DNA from: Bacteroidaceae bacterium | GTDB taxonomy: Bacteria > Bacteroidota > Bacteroidia > Bacteroidales > Bacteroidaceae | DNA length: 34,739 nt | Assembly: GCA_017541025.1 (NCBI GenBank) | Contig: JAFXZY010000082.1 | Location: 1 to 34,739 of the forward strand | Direction of reading: 5' to 3' | Shown here: positions 1-7,833 of the stretch, one piece after another | How positions within the stretch are numbered: the stretch's first letter is position 1 | Layout: each line of letters starts with the position of its first letter | Notes under the pieces: generated by a model | Told to the model about the DNA's origin: nothing | Database searches by the model: none | What the model saw: only the letters and a program-made list of their open reading frames with translations | Position numbers and translations under genes: made by a program

Positions 1-93
1 AACATTCTTACGGGCACCAAAGTAACCTCTGGTGAGACCCAGGATTTTCTTTCTCTTAGCTCTTGAAGCTACATGATTTACTGATCTTGGCAT
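1..93 (-). CDS. rplT: 50S ribosomal protein L20, N-terminal part (gene truncated by window edge)
   Basis: Only the first 31 codons are inside the window; the rest lies beyond position 1. The visible protein begins [20 protein letters not shown] and continues [11 protein letters not shown], the highly conserved L20 N-terminus, an arginine- and lysine-rich extension that binds 23S rRNA during large-subunit assembly. It is the last gene of thrS-infC-rpmI-rplT, the usual bacterial order. It is separated from rpmI by about 100 bp carrying hairpins (see 121-172). In many bacteria L20 represses its own operon; whether it does so here is inference. Confidence 0.95.
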   Translation of the reverse strand, partial: MPRSVNHVASRAKRKKILGLTRGYFGARKNV

Positions 94-120
94 AATTTTT
101 TTCTTTTTGAACGTTAGCGC

Positions 121-172
121 CGTCTAACTGAGGACGAACTTTGTGCTAACCGTTCGGTTAATAACTAAAGTT
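121..172 (-). promoter_or_regulatory. Two adjacent hairpins in the rpmI-rplT spacer, candidate L20 leader
   Basis: On the transcribed (minus) strand a compound hairpin spans 137-172. An outer pair AACTTT/AAAGTT encloses an inner stem TAACC-GAAC-GGTTA (147-160). A second small stem CGTC/GACG follows at 121-136. The spacer is about 103 bp, long for two ribosomal protein genes in one operon. L20 is known to autoregulate this operon in Escherichia coli and Bacillus subtilis through RNA structure. That this structure is an L20 site is inference; it could also be a processing or attenuation element. Confidence 0.35.
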
Positions 173-196
173 AAAAACTGCGTCTTGACATTGGGT

Positions 197-394
197 TTAA
201 CGCATACACAGGAGGTCACGTACCTGCTTCATGTTTTCAGTCACAACGATAGCGCTGTGATCCAGGTTTCTCTTCTGTTTCTTTGTCTTCTTTGTCAAGA
301 TGTGGCTGTGGTATGCGTGATGACGCTTTACCTTGCCTGTACCGGTGAGCGTGAATCTCTTCTTGGCACCGGAATTAGTCTTTACTTTTGGCAT
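197..394 (-). CDS. rpmI: 50S ribosomal protein L35
   Basis: A 65-residue basic protein starting [14 protein letters not shown] and containing [19 protein letters not shown], the conserved L35 core. The ATG at 394 is chosen because L35 proteins begin MPK(V/M)KT. The open frame extends 17 codons further upstream into non-conserved, AT-rich spacer that is probably not translated. It sits between infC (78 bp upstream) and rplT, as in most bacteria. No Shine-Dalgarno sequence is visible, which is normal for this phylum. L35 is a structural component of the large ribosomal subunit. Confidence 0.95.
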   Translation of the reverse strand: MPKVKTNSGAKKRFTLTGTGKVKRHHAYHSHILTKKTKKQKRNLDHSAIVVTENMKQVRDLLCMR

Positions 395-471
395 AATTGT
401 TTTAATTTGTTTAATTAATATTAATATATAGATGTGGCAACGCATATACCAGGGCGTTACGCACTATCGTT

Positions 472-1134
472 TTAATCATCGAAATCCTCACCCTCAACCT
501 TAGGACCAGTATACTCCTTGCGGGCTTTCTGCTGTGGAGCTTTCTTTTCCTTTGGTTTATCGTTTACAATCTCTTGTGCTGTACTCTCAAGAATCTTTTT
601 AGCCTGAGTAGGCTGCTTCTTAGGAGCAATGAACATAATCATACGCTTTCCCTCGAGCTGCGGCATCTGCTCTACCTTACCGTAATCTTCCAAATCGGCA
701 GCAAAGCGAAGCAAAAGCACTTCTCCCTGTTCCTTGAAAAGAATGCTACGGCCCTTGAAGAAAACATAAGCCTTTACCTTATCTCCGTCAGAGAGGAAGC
801 CTTGTGCATGCTTGAGTTTGAAATTATAATCATGATCGTCAGTCTGTGGTCCGAACCTAATCTCCTTTACATCAACCTTCACCTGCTTGGCCTTAATTTC
901 TTTCTGATGTTTTTTCTGCTGATAAAGGAACTTGCTGAAATCAATAAGGCGGCATACAGGAGGTTCTGCATTAGGGGAGATTTCTACCAAATCTACACCT
1001 TTCTGCTCAGCTAACTGAATGGCTTTAAAGGTAGGAAGAACGGTTGATTCAATACCATCTCCGACGATACGAACTTCTCGCGCATGAATCTGTTCGTTGA
1101 CGCGATACTGCAGTTTAGGATTCTCTTTTTTCAT
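472..1134 (-). CDS. infC: Translation initiation factor IF-3
   Basis: IF-3 binds the 30S subunit, blocks premature 50S joining and checks start-codon pairing. The protein of about 220 residues has the IF-3 N-domain signature ([18 protein letters not shown], then [20 protein letters not shown]), a lysine-rich linker and the C-domain ([21 protein letters not shown]). A charged C-terminal tail ending EGEDFDD makes it longer than the roughly 180-residue Escherichia coli protein. The ATG at 1134 ([14 protein letters not shown]) fits relatives better than the in-frame ATG at 1158, which would lie 2 bp behind thrS. An ATG replaces the rare AUU start used for autoregulation in enterobacteria. Confidence 0.95.
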   Translation of the reverse strand: MKKENPKLQYRVNEQIHAREVRIVGDGIESTVLPTFKAIQLAEQKGVDLVEISPNAEPPVCRLIDFSKFLYQQKKHQKEIKAKQVKVDVKEIRFGPQTDDHDYNFKLKHAQGFLSDGDKVKAYVFFKGRSILFKEQGEVLLLRFAADLEDYGKVEQMPQLEGKRMIMFIAPKKQPTQAKKILESTAQEIVNDKPKEKKAPQQKARKEYTGPKVEGEDFDD

Positions 1135-1160
1135 TAAATATTTTAAAATCGGGTGCAAAA

Positions 1161-3113
1161 TTACGAATTTTCTGTCATTTGACGTACTTCTTCGTTAATT
1201 TTCTTCGCAAATTCTTCAAATTTTACTGTTCCTTGCTCTCCTCCACCCTGCTGACGATAGCTAACAGTGCCTTCTGCCTGCTCTTTTTCGCCAACAATAA
1301 TCATATAAGGAGTATGCTTCATCTCGTTATCACGAATCTTACGTCCAATTTTCTCGTTGCGATCATCAATATATGAACGAACCTCCTGAGTATCAAAATA
1401 ATTCTTTATCTGCTGAGCATATTCGACATACTTCTCACTGACGGGAAGAATAGCAACCTGATCAGGAGTCAGCCACAAGGGGAAATGACCTGCAGTATGC
1501 TCGATGAGCACAGCGCAGAAACGTTCCATACTGCCAAAGGGAGCACGGTGAATCATAACGGGACGATGCTTGGCATTATCCTCACCAATGTATTCAAGCT
1601 GGAAACGCTGAGGCAACTGGTAGTCAACCTGAATAGTACCTAACTGCCAACGACGTCCAATAGCATCCTTCACCATGAAGTCGAGCTTAGGACCATAGAA
1701 GGCAGCCTCGCCCAATTCGGTCTTAGCCTTCATACCCTTCTCGGCACAAGCATCGATAATGGCCTGTTCTGCATTAGCCCAATCCTCATCGCTTCCAATA
1801 TACTTCTCGGTATCATTAGGATCACGGAGAGATATCTGAACCTCGACACTTTCATCTGAGAAATTGAAAATCTTGAATACATGCTGGATAATCTCCATAA
1901 CCTTGATGAACTCATCCTTTACCTGATCAGGACGACAGAAGATATGAGCATCATCCTGCGTAAAGCAACGAACACGAGTTAGTCCGTGCAATTCACCACT
2001 CTGTTCATAACGATATACTGTACCAAACTCTGCGCAGCGGAAAGGAAGCTCTCTGTAACTACGAGGTTTATTAGCATATATCTCGCAGTGATGAGGACAG
2101 TTCATTGGTTTCAGCAAATACTCCTCGCCTTCTTCGGGTGTCTGAATAGGCTGGAAACTGTCTTTTCCGTAATGATCCCAGTGACCAGAAGTCTGATATA
2201 GGTTCTTACCACCGATGTTGGGGGTGATAACTTCCTGATAACCGTATTTCTTTTGGATTCGACGCAACATATCCTGCAAGCGAAGACGCATATCTGTTCC
2301 CTTAGGTAACCAAATGGGCAATCCCTTACCCACACGCTCTGAGAACATAAAGAGTTCCATTTCCTTACCAATCTTACGATGGTCACGCTTCTTGGCCTCC
2401 TCAAGGATTACCAGATACTCATCCAGCATTTTCTTCTTGGGGAAAGAAATTCCATACAGACGCTGCATCTGTGCCTTAGTCGCATCGCCACGCCAAAAAG
2501 CACCAGCAACACTCATCAACTTAACAGCCTTAATGATACCAGTGGAAACAATATGCGGACCTTTACACAAGTCGGTAAAATTACCCTGCGTATAAATAGT
2601 AATACTTCCATCCTCAAGATCTTGGTCGATATGCTCACATTTATAAGTCTGACCGGCAGCACCAAACAACTTCAAACTGTCTGCCTTGCTGATTTCCTTA
2701 CGCACTACAGGCTCATCCTTACGAGCCAATTCAATCATCTTATCCTCTATCTGCTTGAAATCGCCCTCTTTTATCATCTCTCCGTTAGGAAGAAGAACAT
2801 CATAGAAGAAGCCATTCTCAATAGCCGGGCCGAAACCAAACTGAATGCCGGGATAGAGTTCCTGTAAGGCTTCTGCCAGCAAATGGGCACTTGTGTGCCA
2901 GAAGGCATGCTTACCTTCGTCATCATCAAATTTGTAAAGAACAACCTTAGCATCTTCATTAATTGGACGGTTAAGTTCAATAGTTTCACCATTCACACCG
3001 CAAGCAATCACGTCTTGTGCCAAACGTGAGGAAATGCTTTCTGCTATCTGGTAACCTGATACGCCAGCCTCATACTCGCGTACAGAACCATCTGGAAAAG
3101 TAATTTTAATCAT
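1161..3113 (-). CDS. thrS: Threonyl-tRNA synthetase
   Basis: Charges tRNA-Thr with threonine in the cytoplasm. The 650-residue length is typical. Domains in order are an N-terminal TGS domain (about 1-61), the editing domain with the HxxxH motif at H73/H77 ([11 protein letters not shown]) and CKGPH near residue 186, and the class II catalytic core. The core carries [10 protein letters not shown], whose Cys is a zinc ligand, and [11 protein letters not shown]. An anticodon-binding domain begins near [15 protein letters not shown]. It is followed directly by infC. A TAnnTTTG box at 3149-3156 gives it a likely promoter of its own in addition to read-through from the TPR gene. Confidence 0.97.
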   Translation of the reverse strand: MIKITFPDGSVREYEAGVSGYQIAESISSRLAQDVIACGVNGETIELNRPINEDAKVVLYKFDDDEGKHAFWHTSAHLLAEALQELYPGIQFGFGPAIENGFFYDVLLPNGEMIKEGDFKQIEDKMIELARKDEPVVRKEISKADSLKLFGAAGQTYKCEHIDQDLEDGSITIYTQGNFTDLCKGPHIVSTGIIKAVKLMSVAGAFWRGDATKAQMQRLYGISFPKKKMLDEYLVILEEAKKRDHRKIGKEMELFMFSERVGKGLPIWLPKGTDMRLRLQDMLRRIQKKYGYQEVITPNIGGKNLYQTSGHWDHYGKDSFQPIQTPEEGEEYLLKPMNCPHHCEIYANKPRSYRELPFRCAEFGTVYRYEQSGELHGLTRVRCFTQDDAHIFCRPDQVKDEFIKVMEIIQHVFKIFNFSDESVEVQISLRDPNDTEKYIGSDEDWANAEQAIIDACAEKGMKAKTELGEAAFYGPKLDFMVKDAIGRRWQLGTIQVDYQLPQRFQLEYIGEDNAKHRPVMIHRAPFGSMERFCAVLIEHTAGHFPLWLTPDQVAILPVSEKYVEYAQQIKNYFDTQEVRSYIDDRNEKIGRKIRDNEMKHTPYMIIVGEKEQAEGTVSYRQQGGGEQGTVKFEEFAKKINEEVRQMTENS

Positions 3114-3148
3114 ATATAGTTATTATTTATGTACCTAAAAATGAGTTG

Positions 3149-3156
3149 CAAAGATA
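3149..3156 (-). promoter_or_regulatory. Candidate -7 box for thrS
   Basis: TATCTTTG on the minus strand matches the Bacteroidota TAnnTTTG element, 36 bp before the thrS ATG. The nearest upstream TTG (3174-3176) is 17 bp away, shorter than the roughly 20 bp seen at better sites in this window, so the -33 element is weak. Confidence 0.5.
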
Positions 3157-3208
3157 ATTATAAAATGTTAAAACAAGAAATACTAGTCTAAAACTTTTCT
3201 TTTAATTG

Positions 3209-5185
3209 CTATTTTTTCTCACTTGAATACTTCTTTATCAAATTATATGCAGAATAAAGACCAAATTCTCCTGCCTGACTTAGGTTACTAAGCCCCTCGG
3301 GCAGTTGACCATTCAATATGTAAGCTACACCTCTGCTGTAGTATGCATCAGGGAAATGGTTATCTAATTCTATGGCCTTCCCAAATGCAGCGATAGCGCG
3401 TGGATAATCTGCAAGTTTAATCAACATACAGCCTATGTTATAGTGAAGGTACGGCGACTGAGGAAGTATATCAAGGGCTCGGTTATAATCCTGAAGAACC
3501 ATAAGGTAGCCCAATCTTAAATCAGCAGCTTGAGTGGTGGAACTGGACACCTCAAGCTGTGCGTACCTACATTGTGCCCTAATCATAAGAGAAAGTACGT
3601 CATCGCCATACTTGAGTATGTAAGAATCCATATCAGCTATACCATTTTCAAAGTCCCGAACATGGTAGTAATCAAGTGCGCGCTTAATAAGTAGTTCCTT
3701 GACGACGCCATTCTTCTCAATAGCCGATGTCGTTTCTGAAATAGATGTAAGATGAGCATTCAACTGAGACTCCGTCATATTCCCCTCATCATCAGTTAAA
3801 TACAATGTAGAAGGAAGTATGAAACGTGCGTTCAGTTTTTCCAACTCCTTACTATATGCAACATACAGCTTTACGTCGGAAGGATTCTTGTAATACGTGA
3901 AAATATAAAGTGGTTCTGGCTTAAGGTCGGCTTGCCTGTTCTGAACTTTTCCACGATACTCACTGGCATACTGGTTCTCAGTTTCATGTGTATCTTCCTC
4001 AATTAGCTTATCGTAGTCATTAATATTACGTTCACTCTTCTTGCGTGTCTTGTTAGAACTTTTATAGGTTCCAGTAGCAACTGCCATCTGTGCCTTCAAG
4101 AGTTTATACTCATCACGTTCTGCACCATAGATATCTCCAATCTTTCTGAGTATCTCTGCACGTTTGTGATATCCAGCCCAGAATTCCGGATAATCCTTTA
4201 TAACAGCACTTATGTCTCTTATGGCTCCATTGTAGTCTCCGATATTATCCAAAAGCAAGGCTCTATTATAAAGAACAATTGTATTGTCCGGTTCCATTTT
4301 AAGAACAACGTTCAAGTCTTCAATAGCCAGATTGTCATCACCCACACTTGCACGTAAAAGTCCACGGTTATATCGGGCAGAATAACTGTTGGGAGCAATT
4401 TCGATAGCTGCATCATAATCAGACATAGCGCCCCTGAGATTGTCCTGATTATAACGCGTGAGCGCTCTATTGATATATAAGTTAGCCACCTTTGGAGACT
4501 GTAAGATTGCTTTGTCAAGACTCTTTTCTGCTTCAGCATACTCTTTCCTGTTAGCCTGAAACATCGACTTTATACTCCAGGCGTTGCCTTCATAGGCATT
4601 CAGTTCCAAAGCACGATCCACCCATTTCTCTGCAGCTATGGTATCAGTTTTCAACAAAGCCACCTGAGCTTTCAGAGTCAAATTCTCCGGAATTTTAGGC
4701 CATTGCTTTATCATCACATCCAAGGCTGAATCAGCCTGGTCATATTGTTTGAGTTCTATGCGGGACAAAACCAGATTGTGCCAACATGACTTCTCTAAGG
4801 GATTAATCTTCAAGGCTTGAACATAATCATCTACAGCCAACTCATAACGAGCTTGATTTATGCGACAAAGAGCACGGAGCATAAAGTAGTTGCACATGTA
4901 TGGATTCTTTTCCAATGCACTTCCACAATCTATCTCTGCACCCTGATAATCCTCTAAGTAGAATTTTGCCAGTCCTCTATAAAAATATGGTTCACCCAGC
5001 CAAGGCTTGGCGTTAATAACCATATTAAAACGTTGAATCGCCAAGATATAATCCTCGTAATACAAAGCATTACGCCCCATCAAAAGAACTCTATCGGTAT
5101 TGATTTGAGCGTAACACCTGAATTCTCTTCCATTTGTCAGGAAACAGAAAAGAAATGAAATGAGGATATATCGTATATTCTTCAA
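3209..5185 (-). CDS. Exported TPR-repeat protein of unknown function
   Basis: A 658-residue protein with an N-terminal signal peptide (MKNIRYILISFLFCFLTNG, probable cleavage after YAQ) and many tetratricopeptide repeats. Repeat motifs include PYFYRGLAKFYLEDYQGAE, ARYNRGLLRASVGDDNLAIE and DAYYSRGVAYILNGQLPEGL. The repeats form an N-terminal block (about 25-370) and a C-terminal block (about 490-650). A charged, low-complexity region lies between them (SSNKTRKKSERNINDYDKL and following). TPR arrays bind other proteins, so a periplasmic or outer-membrane scaffold is plausible, but no partner can be named. The start lies 14 bp after def, suggesting co-transcription with ruvX and def. I see no catalytic domain. 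Confidence 0.85.
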   Translation of the reverse strand: MKNIRYILISFLFCFLTNGREFRCYAQINTDRVLLMGRNALYYEDYILAIQRFNMVINAKPWLGEPYFYRGLAKFYLEDYQGAEIDCGSALEKNPYMCNYFMLRALCRINQARYELAVDDYVQALKINPLEKSCWHNLVLSRIELKQYDQADSALDVMIKQWPKIPENLTLKAQVALLKTDTIAAEKWVDRALELNAYEGNAWSIKSMFQANRKEYAEAEKSLDKAILQSPKVANLYINRALTRYNQDNLRGAMSDYDAAIEIAPNSYSARYNRGLLRASVGDDNLAIEDLNVVLKMEPDNTIVLYNRALLLDNIGDYNGAIRDISAVIKDYPEFWAGYHKRAEILRKIGDIYGAERDEYKLLKAQMAVATGTYKSSNKTRKKSERNINDYDKLIEEDTHETENQYASEYRGKVQNRQADLKPEPLYIFTYYKNPSDVKLYVAYSKELEKLNARFILPSTLYLTDDEGNMTESQLNAHLTSISETTSAIEKNGVVKELLIKRALDYYHVRDFENGIADMDSYILKYGDDVLSLMIRAQCRYAQLEVSSSTTQAADLRLGYLMVLQDYNRALDILPQSPYLHYNIGCMLIKLADYPRAIAAFGKAIELDNHFPDAYYSRGVAYILNGQLPEGLSNLSQAGEFGLYSAYNLIKKYSSEKK

Positions 5186-5199
5186 CTTATCTTAATGTT

Positions 5200-5757
5200 T
5201 TACCTTTTAACCTTTACCTTGTAAGAACAACTGAATTTTCCTTTAATAATTTGCTGTAGCTTGGCTTTTGTAAGCTGTTTACGCAAACCAGTAAGATGGT
5301 CCGTGAACACGACTCCGTCTAAATGATCGAACTCATGCTGCATTACACGGGCAAGATAACCTGTCACCCATTCGTCGTGTTCCTGAAAATTTTCATCAAG
5401 ATAAGACACGCGTATTCTCTTTGGACGTTTTACACTCTCATGAATACCTGGTAAACTAAGGCACCCTTCTTCCATAACATCTGATTCTGTTTCATCGTAT
5501 TCCTCAATATAAGGATTAATAAAGGTGCGTATATAGCCCTTATACTCCGGGTAGTCTTCACTAATTAGGTCAAGATTAATCACTACCAATCTTATATCAA
5601 GTCCCACCTGAGGTGCAGCCAGTCCTATACCCTCACTTTTATCCAAAGTGTCATACATATCCTTAATGAGTTGTTCCAAATTAGGATAGTCTTTATCAAT
5701 ATCTTCTGCCACCTTACGCAAAACCGGCTGGCCAAAAGTATATATGGGCATTATCAT
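5200..5757 (-). CDS. def: Peptide deformylase
   Basis: Removes the N-formyl group from new proteins. All three family motifs are visible: GIGLAAPQVG, EGCLSLPG (Cys metal ligand) and QHEFDHLDG (H141, E142, H145; metal ligands and catalytic Glu). The start is placed at the ATG at 5757 (MIMPIYTFGQPVLRKVAEDI), matching relatives. The open frame runs 22 codons further upstream, but that stretch overlaps the end of ruvX and is not deformylase-like. The resulting 185 residues are normal for the family. It lies between ruvX and a TPR gene in one transcriptional direction. Confidence 0.96.
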   Translation of the reverse strand: MIMPIYTFGQPVLRKVAEDIDKDYPNLEQLIKDMYDTLDKSEGIGLAAPQVGLDIRLVVINLDLISEDYPEYKGYIRTFINPYIEEYDETESDVMEEGCLSLPGIHESVKRPKRIRVSYLDENFQEHDEWVTGYLARVMQHEFDHLDGVVFTDHLTGLRKQLTKAKLQQIIKGKFSCSYKVKVKR

Positions 5758-5795
5758 ATTATGCAGATTATATTTTGGTCTAAATAAATTAGAAT

Positions 5796-6215
5796 TTATA
5801 AATTTCCACGTCCTTCCATCCACCCCTGTAAGATGATGGTAGCACTAATCTCATCCACCAAGGCCTTGTTCTGACGGGCTTTTTTACCAATACCACTTTG
5901 AAGCATTGCCTGATGAGCAAGAACACTCGTATATCGCTCATCCCACATATCTATTGGAATGCCAGGAAATGATTTGGATAGTTTGCTGACAAAATCACGG
6001 ACCCTTGGCAGGTTATCGCTATCTCGCCCGTTTGTCTGCTTAGGCAGCCCTACAACAAAACGTTCCACAGACTCTTTCTTCAGATAATCCTGCAAGAATT
6101 TCATCAACTGAGGTGTCTCAACCGTCGTAAGCCCGCCTGCAATGATTTTCAAAGGGTCCGTCACAGCTAAGCCTGTACGACGGACCCCATAATCTACTGA
6201 TAGAACTCTTCCCAC
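5796..6215 (-). CDS. ruvX: RuvX/YqgF family nuclease (putative pre-16S rRNA nuclease / Holliday junction resolvase)
   Basis: A 139-residue RNase-H-fold protein. It starts MGRVLSVDYGVRRTGLAVTD, the YqgF N-terminal strand with the first catalytic Asp. It then shows VVGLPKQTNGRDS, WDERYTSVLA and DEISATIILQ, which carry the other acidic residues. In Escherichia coli the family processes the 5' end of 16S rRNA; a Holliday-junction role has also been proposed. It lies 27 bp behind the SPOR lipoprotein gene and upstream of def, so it is likely co-transcribed with translation genes, which fits an rRNA role. Confidence 0.93.
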   Translation of the reverse strand: MGRVLSVDYGVRRTGLAVTDPLKIIAGGLTTVETPQLMKFLQDYLKKESVERFVVGLPKQTNGRDSDNLPRVRDFVSKLSKSFPGIPIDMWDERYTSVLAHQAMLQSGIGKKARQNKALVDEISATIILQGWMEGRGNL

Positions 6216-6242
6216 AAATCTACAACAAGAAGAGAGCCTCTA

Positions 6243-6737
6243 TTATTTCTGATATAAAAGCCAAGCACCTGGATACTGACCTTCAAGAGCAGCACGACTC
6301 TGAGCAGCTTCTGACTTTGTGTCATAACTTGTTGCTACCACACGATACCAATCTGCACCATTAACAACAGCCTTAACAACACGGGGAGTATAACCCTTGC
6401 CTGCCAACGTCGTACTCAATGCAGTTGCATTGCTCTGTACGCTAAAACTACCAATAACAACACTGTAAGCCTTTAATGGAGCACCATTTACAAGAGAAAC
6501 ATTCTCTGTACGAACCTGAACATTGCTATAATCAGCTGTAGGAGTAGTAGTCACGGGAGCAGTTGGAGTAACAGCAACCGGAGTAGTAGTCTGAGTGGTA
6601 ACAGGGGTAGTAACAACAGTCTCCTGCTGAGCCTTAGCCTTTTCGTATGCTTTTTTATAAGCACTTTCTTTACTCTTACATGAAGTCATAGCAAATACTG
6701 CACAGATAGCAGCACCCATCAATAATGTTTTTTTCAT
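6243..6737 (-). CDS. SPOR-domain lipoprotein
   Basis: A 164-residue protein starting MKKTLLMGAAICAVFAMTSC, a lipoprotein signal with the probable lipidated Cys at residue 20. A low-complexity Pro/Thr/Val linker follows (about 40-80), then a C-terminal SPOR domain (about 90-164, beginning KAYSVVIGSFSVQSNATAL, with VNGADWYRVVATSYDTKSEA). SPOR domains bind denuded peptidoglycan at division sites, so septal localisation is likely. The ATG at 6737 is preferred over one 29 codons upstream because the signal peptide starts there and the upstream ATG lies before the predicted transcription start. A good promoter lies at 6789-6819. It is the first gene of the ruvX-def unit. Confidence 0.88.
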   Translation of the reverse strand: MKKTLLMGAAICAVFAMTSCKSKESAYKKAYEKAKAQQETVVTTPVTTQTTTPVAVTPTAPVTTTPTADYSNVQVRTENVSLVNGAPLKAYSVVIGSFSVQSNATALSTTLAGKGYTPRVVKAVVNGADWYRVVATSYDTKSEAAQSRAALEGQYPGAWLLYQK

Positions 6738-6788
6738 ACTTTTAATTACATTTTTTTTGTTGTATTTATTCTTTTGTTTATTTTGGTG

Positions 6789-6819
6789 CAAAATTAGCAA
6801 TTTTTCCGCACGTACACAA
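6789..6819 (-). promoter_or_regulatory. Promoter for the SPOR-ruvX-def unit
   Basis: On the minus strand TTG (6817-6819), a 20-bp spacer and TAATTTTG (6789-6796) match the Bacteroidota consensus. The predicted start is near 6782, giving a leader of about 45 nt. Confidence 0.7.
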
Positions 6820-6893
6820 TACATATTTTAAAAAAAAGTGTTAAATAACAAATAAAATAACCTTTAGAAGCAGAGGTATAAGAAAAAATAGCA

Positions 6894-6901
6894 TATATTT
6901 G
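6894..6901 (+). promoter_or_regulatory. Candidate -7 box for the YtxH trio
   Basis: TATATTTG matches TAnnTTTG and lies 38 bp before the ATG at 6939. I could not find a convincing -33 TTG at the expected spacing. Confidence 0.5.
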
Positions 6902-6938
6902 CATTGAATTAACTACAAACTTTAATGACATTCTCATT

Positions 6939-7154
6939 ATGAAAGCAATTAATTATCTGTTAGCATTTATTGGCGGAGCTGCTGTTGGCGCTGCCTGTGG
7001 TTTACTCTTTGCGCCTGAAAAGGGTTCTGATACTCGTGAAAGAATTGCCGAAGCTTTGCGTAAGCGTGGCATTCGTCTGAACAAGAAGGAAATGACAAAC
7101 CTCGTAGAAGAGATTGCCGAAGAATTGCAGACGGTTAAGGAAGACGCAGAGTAA
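6939..7154 (+). CDS. YtxH domain-containing small membrane protein
   Basis: A 71-residue protein. It opens with one hydrophobic glycine- and alanine-rich helix (YLLAFIGGAAVGAACGLLFA), then the APEKGSDTRERI motif typical of YtxH-like proteins, then a charged helical tail (KKEMTNLVEEIAEELQTVKE). These proteins are often linked to stress or envelope state, but their biochemical role is unknown. The gene starts a three-gene plus-strand unit: 17 bp to the next gene, which overlaps the third by 4 bp. A -7 box lies at 6894-6901. Confidence 0.85.
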   Translation: MKAINYLLAFIGGAAVGAACGLLFAPEKGSDTRERIAEALRKRGIRLNKKEMTNLVEEIAEELQTVKEDAE

Positions 7155-7171
7155 CACAATCAGAAAAGAGC

Positions 7172-7546
7172 ATGTTAGGAACAGGTAAATATACAGAGGA
7201 AATCAAGGAAATCATTCTGGATGTAAAACATTACCTGAATCTACAGAAGGAATATCTTGCAATAGATGCGGCAGAGAAAACAACTGTTATTCTCTCTGCC
7301 GTAGCTATTGCATCTATTTGTATTCTGTTGGGCGGAATAGTACTTTTATTTGGCACATTTGCATTAGCCTATTGGCTTGGTGAAATACTTAACAGTTTAC
7401 CTCTGGGATTCCTAACAATGGCCGTGTTTGTAGCATTTCTGTTACTATTATTCTATTGGAAACGAAATGCTTGGGTTATACAACCCCTTGCACGTATGAT
7501 AGCAAAATTATTTGTTGACAACAACGAAGAAGATGAGGAAAAATGA
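7172..7546 (+). CDS. Holin-like membrane protein (phage-holin superfamily type)
   Basis: A 124-residue protein with an amphipathic N-terminal helix (EEIKEIILDVKHYLNLQKEYLAID) and two strong transmembrane segments (about 39-69 and 77-96), ending in an acidic tail (NNEEDEEK). The layout matches the small membrane proteins annotated as phage holin family or Actinobacterial Holin-X in Bacteroidota. These are chromosomal envelope proteins and there is no prophage here, so a lytic role is unlikely. The gene ends in ATGA, overlapping the next start by 4 bp, so translation is probably coupled. Confidence 0.7.
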   Translation: MLGTGKYTEEIKEIILDVKHYLNLQKEYLAIDAAEKTTVILSAVAIASICILLGGIVLLFGTFALAYWLGEILNSLPLGFLTMAVFVAFLLLLFYWKRNAWVIQPLARMIAKLFVDNNEEDEEK

Positions 7547-7812
7547 CAAACATCTCTTCTCAACTTGATGTACTAAAAGCTCTTCAAGAAAGAAAATTAC
7601 AGATTAAGAAAGAGCTGAATGCATCCAAAATACAATTAAAGGGTAAAGTTCAAAACTTTATTACCCCCCTTCCTGAGTCCCACAGCAAAACGGCACGTAT
7701 CAGTCGGCTTGTAAGCAATGGATTTGCCATATATGAGGGTATTCGTTTGGGGGCAAGTTTTATCTCTGCCTTCCGTTCCCTGTTTGGCAGGAAAAAACGT
7801 CATCGTTACTAA
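7543..7812 (+). CDS. Small basic hypothetical protein of the YtxH/holin-like unit
   Basis: An 89-residue protein that I do not recognise by name. It has a lysine-rich helical N-terminus (LQERKLQIKKELNASKIQLKG), a moderately hydrophobic segment (about 56-78, NGFAIYEGIRLGASFISAF) and a very basic end (GRKKRHRY). It overlaps the holin-like gene by 4 bp, so coupled translation and a shared envelope role are likely. The hydrophobic stretch is marginal for a membrane helix; peripheral association is equally possible. It ends 21 bp from the convergent M64 gene with no clear terminator between them. Confidence 0.7.
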   Translation: MTNISSQLDVLKALQERKLQIKKELNASKIQLKGKVQNFITPLPESHSKTARISRLVSNGFAIYEGIRLGASFISAFRSLFGRKKRHRY

Positions 7813-7833
7813 GTATAGGCAAGCCAAAGACAT

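Noticed and set aside
439-458. Hairpin AACGC/GCGTT in the infC-rpmI spacer as a terminator
   Set aside because: The stem is only 5 bp with a 10-nt loop, and termination there would cut rpmI and rplT off from the operon.
7172-7546. Prophage remnant suggested by a holin-like protein
   Set aside because: No other phage gene is near; chromosomal holin-like proteins of this type are common in Bacteroidota.
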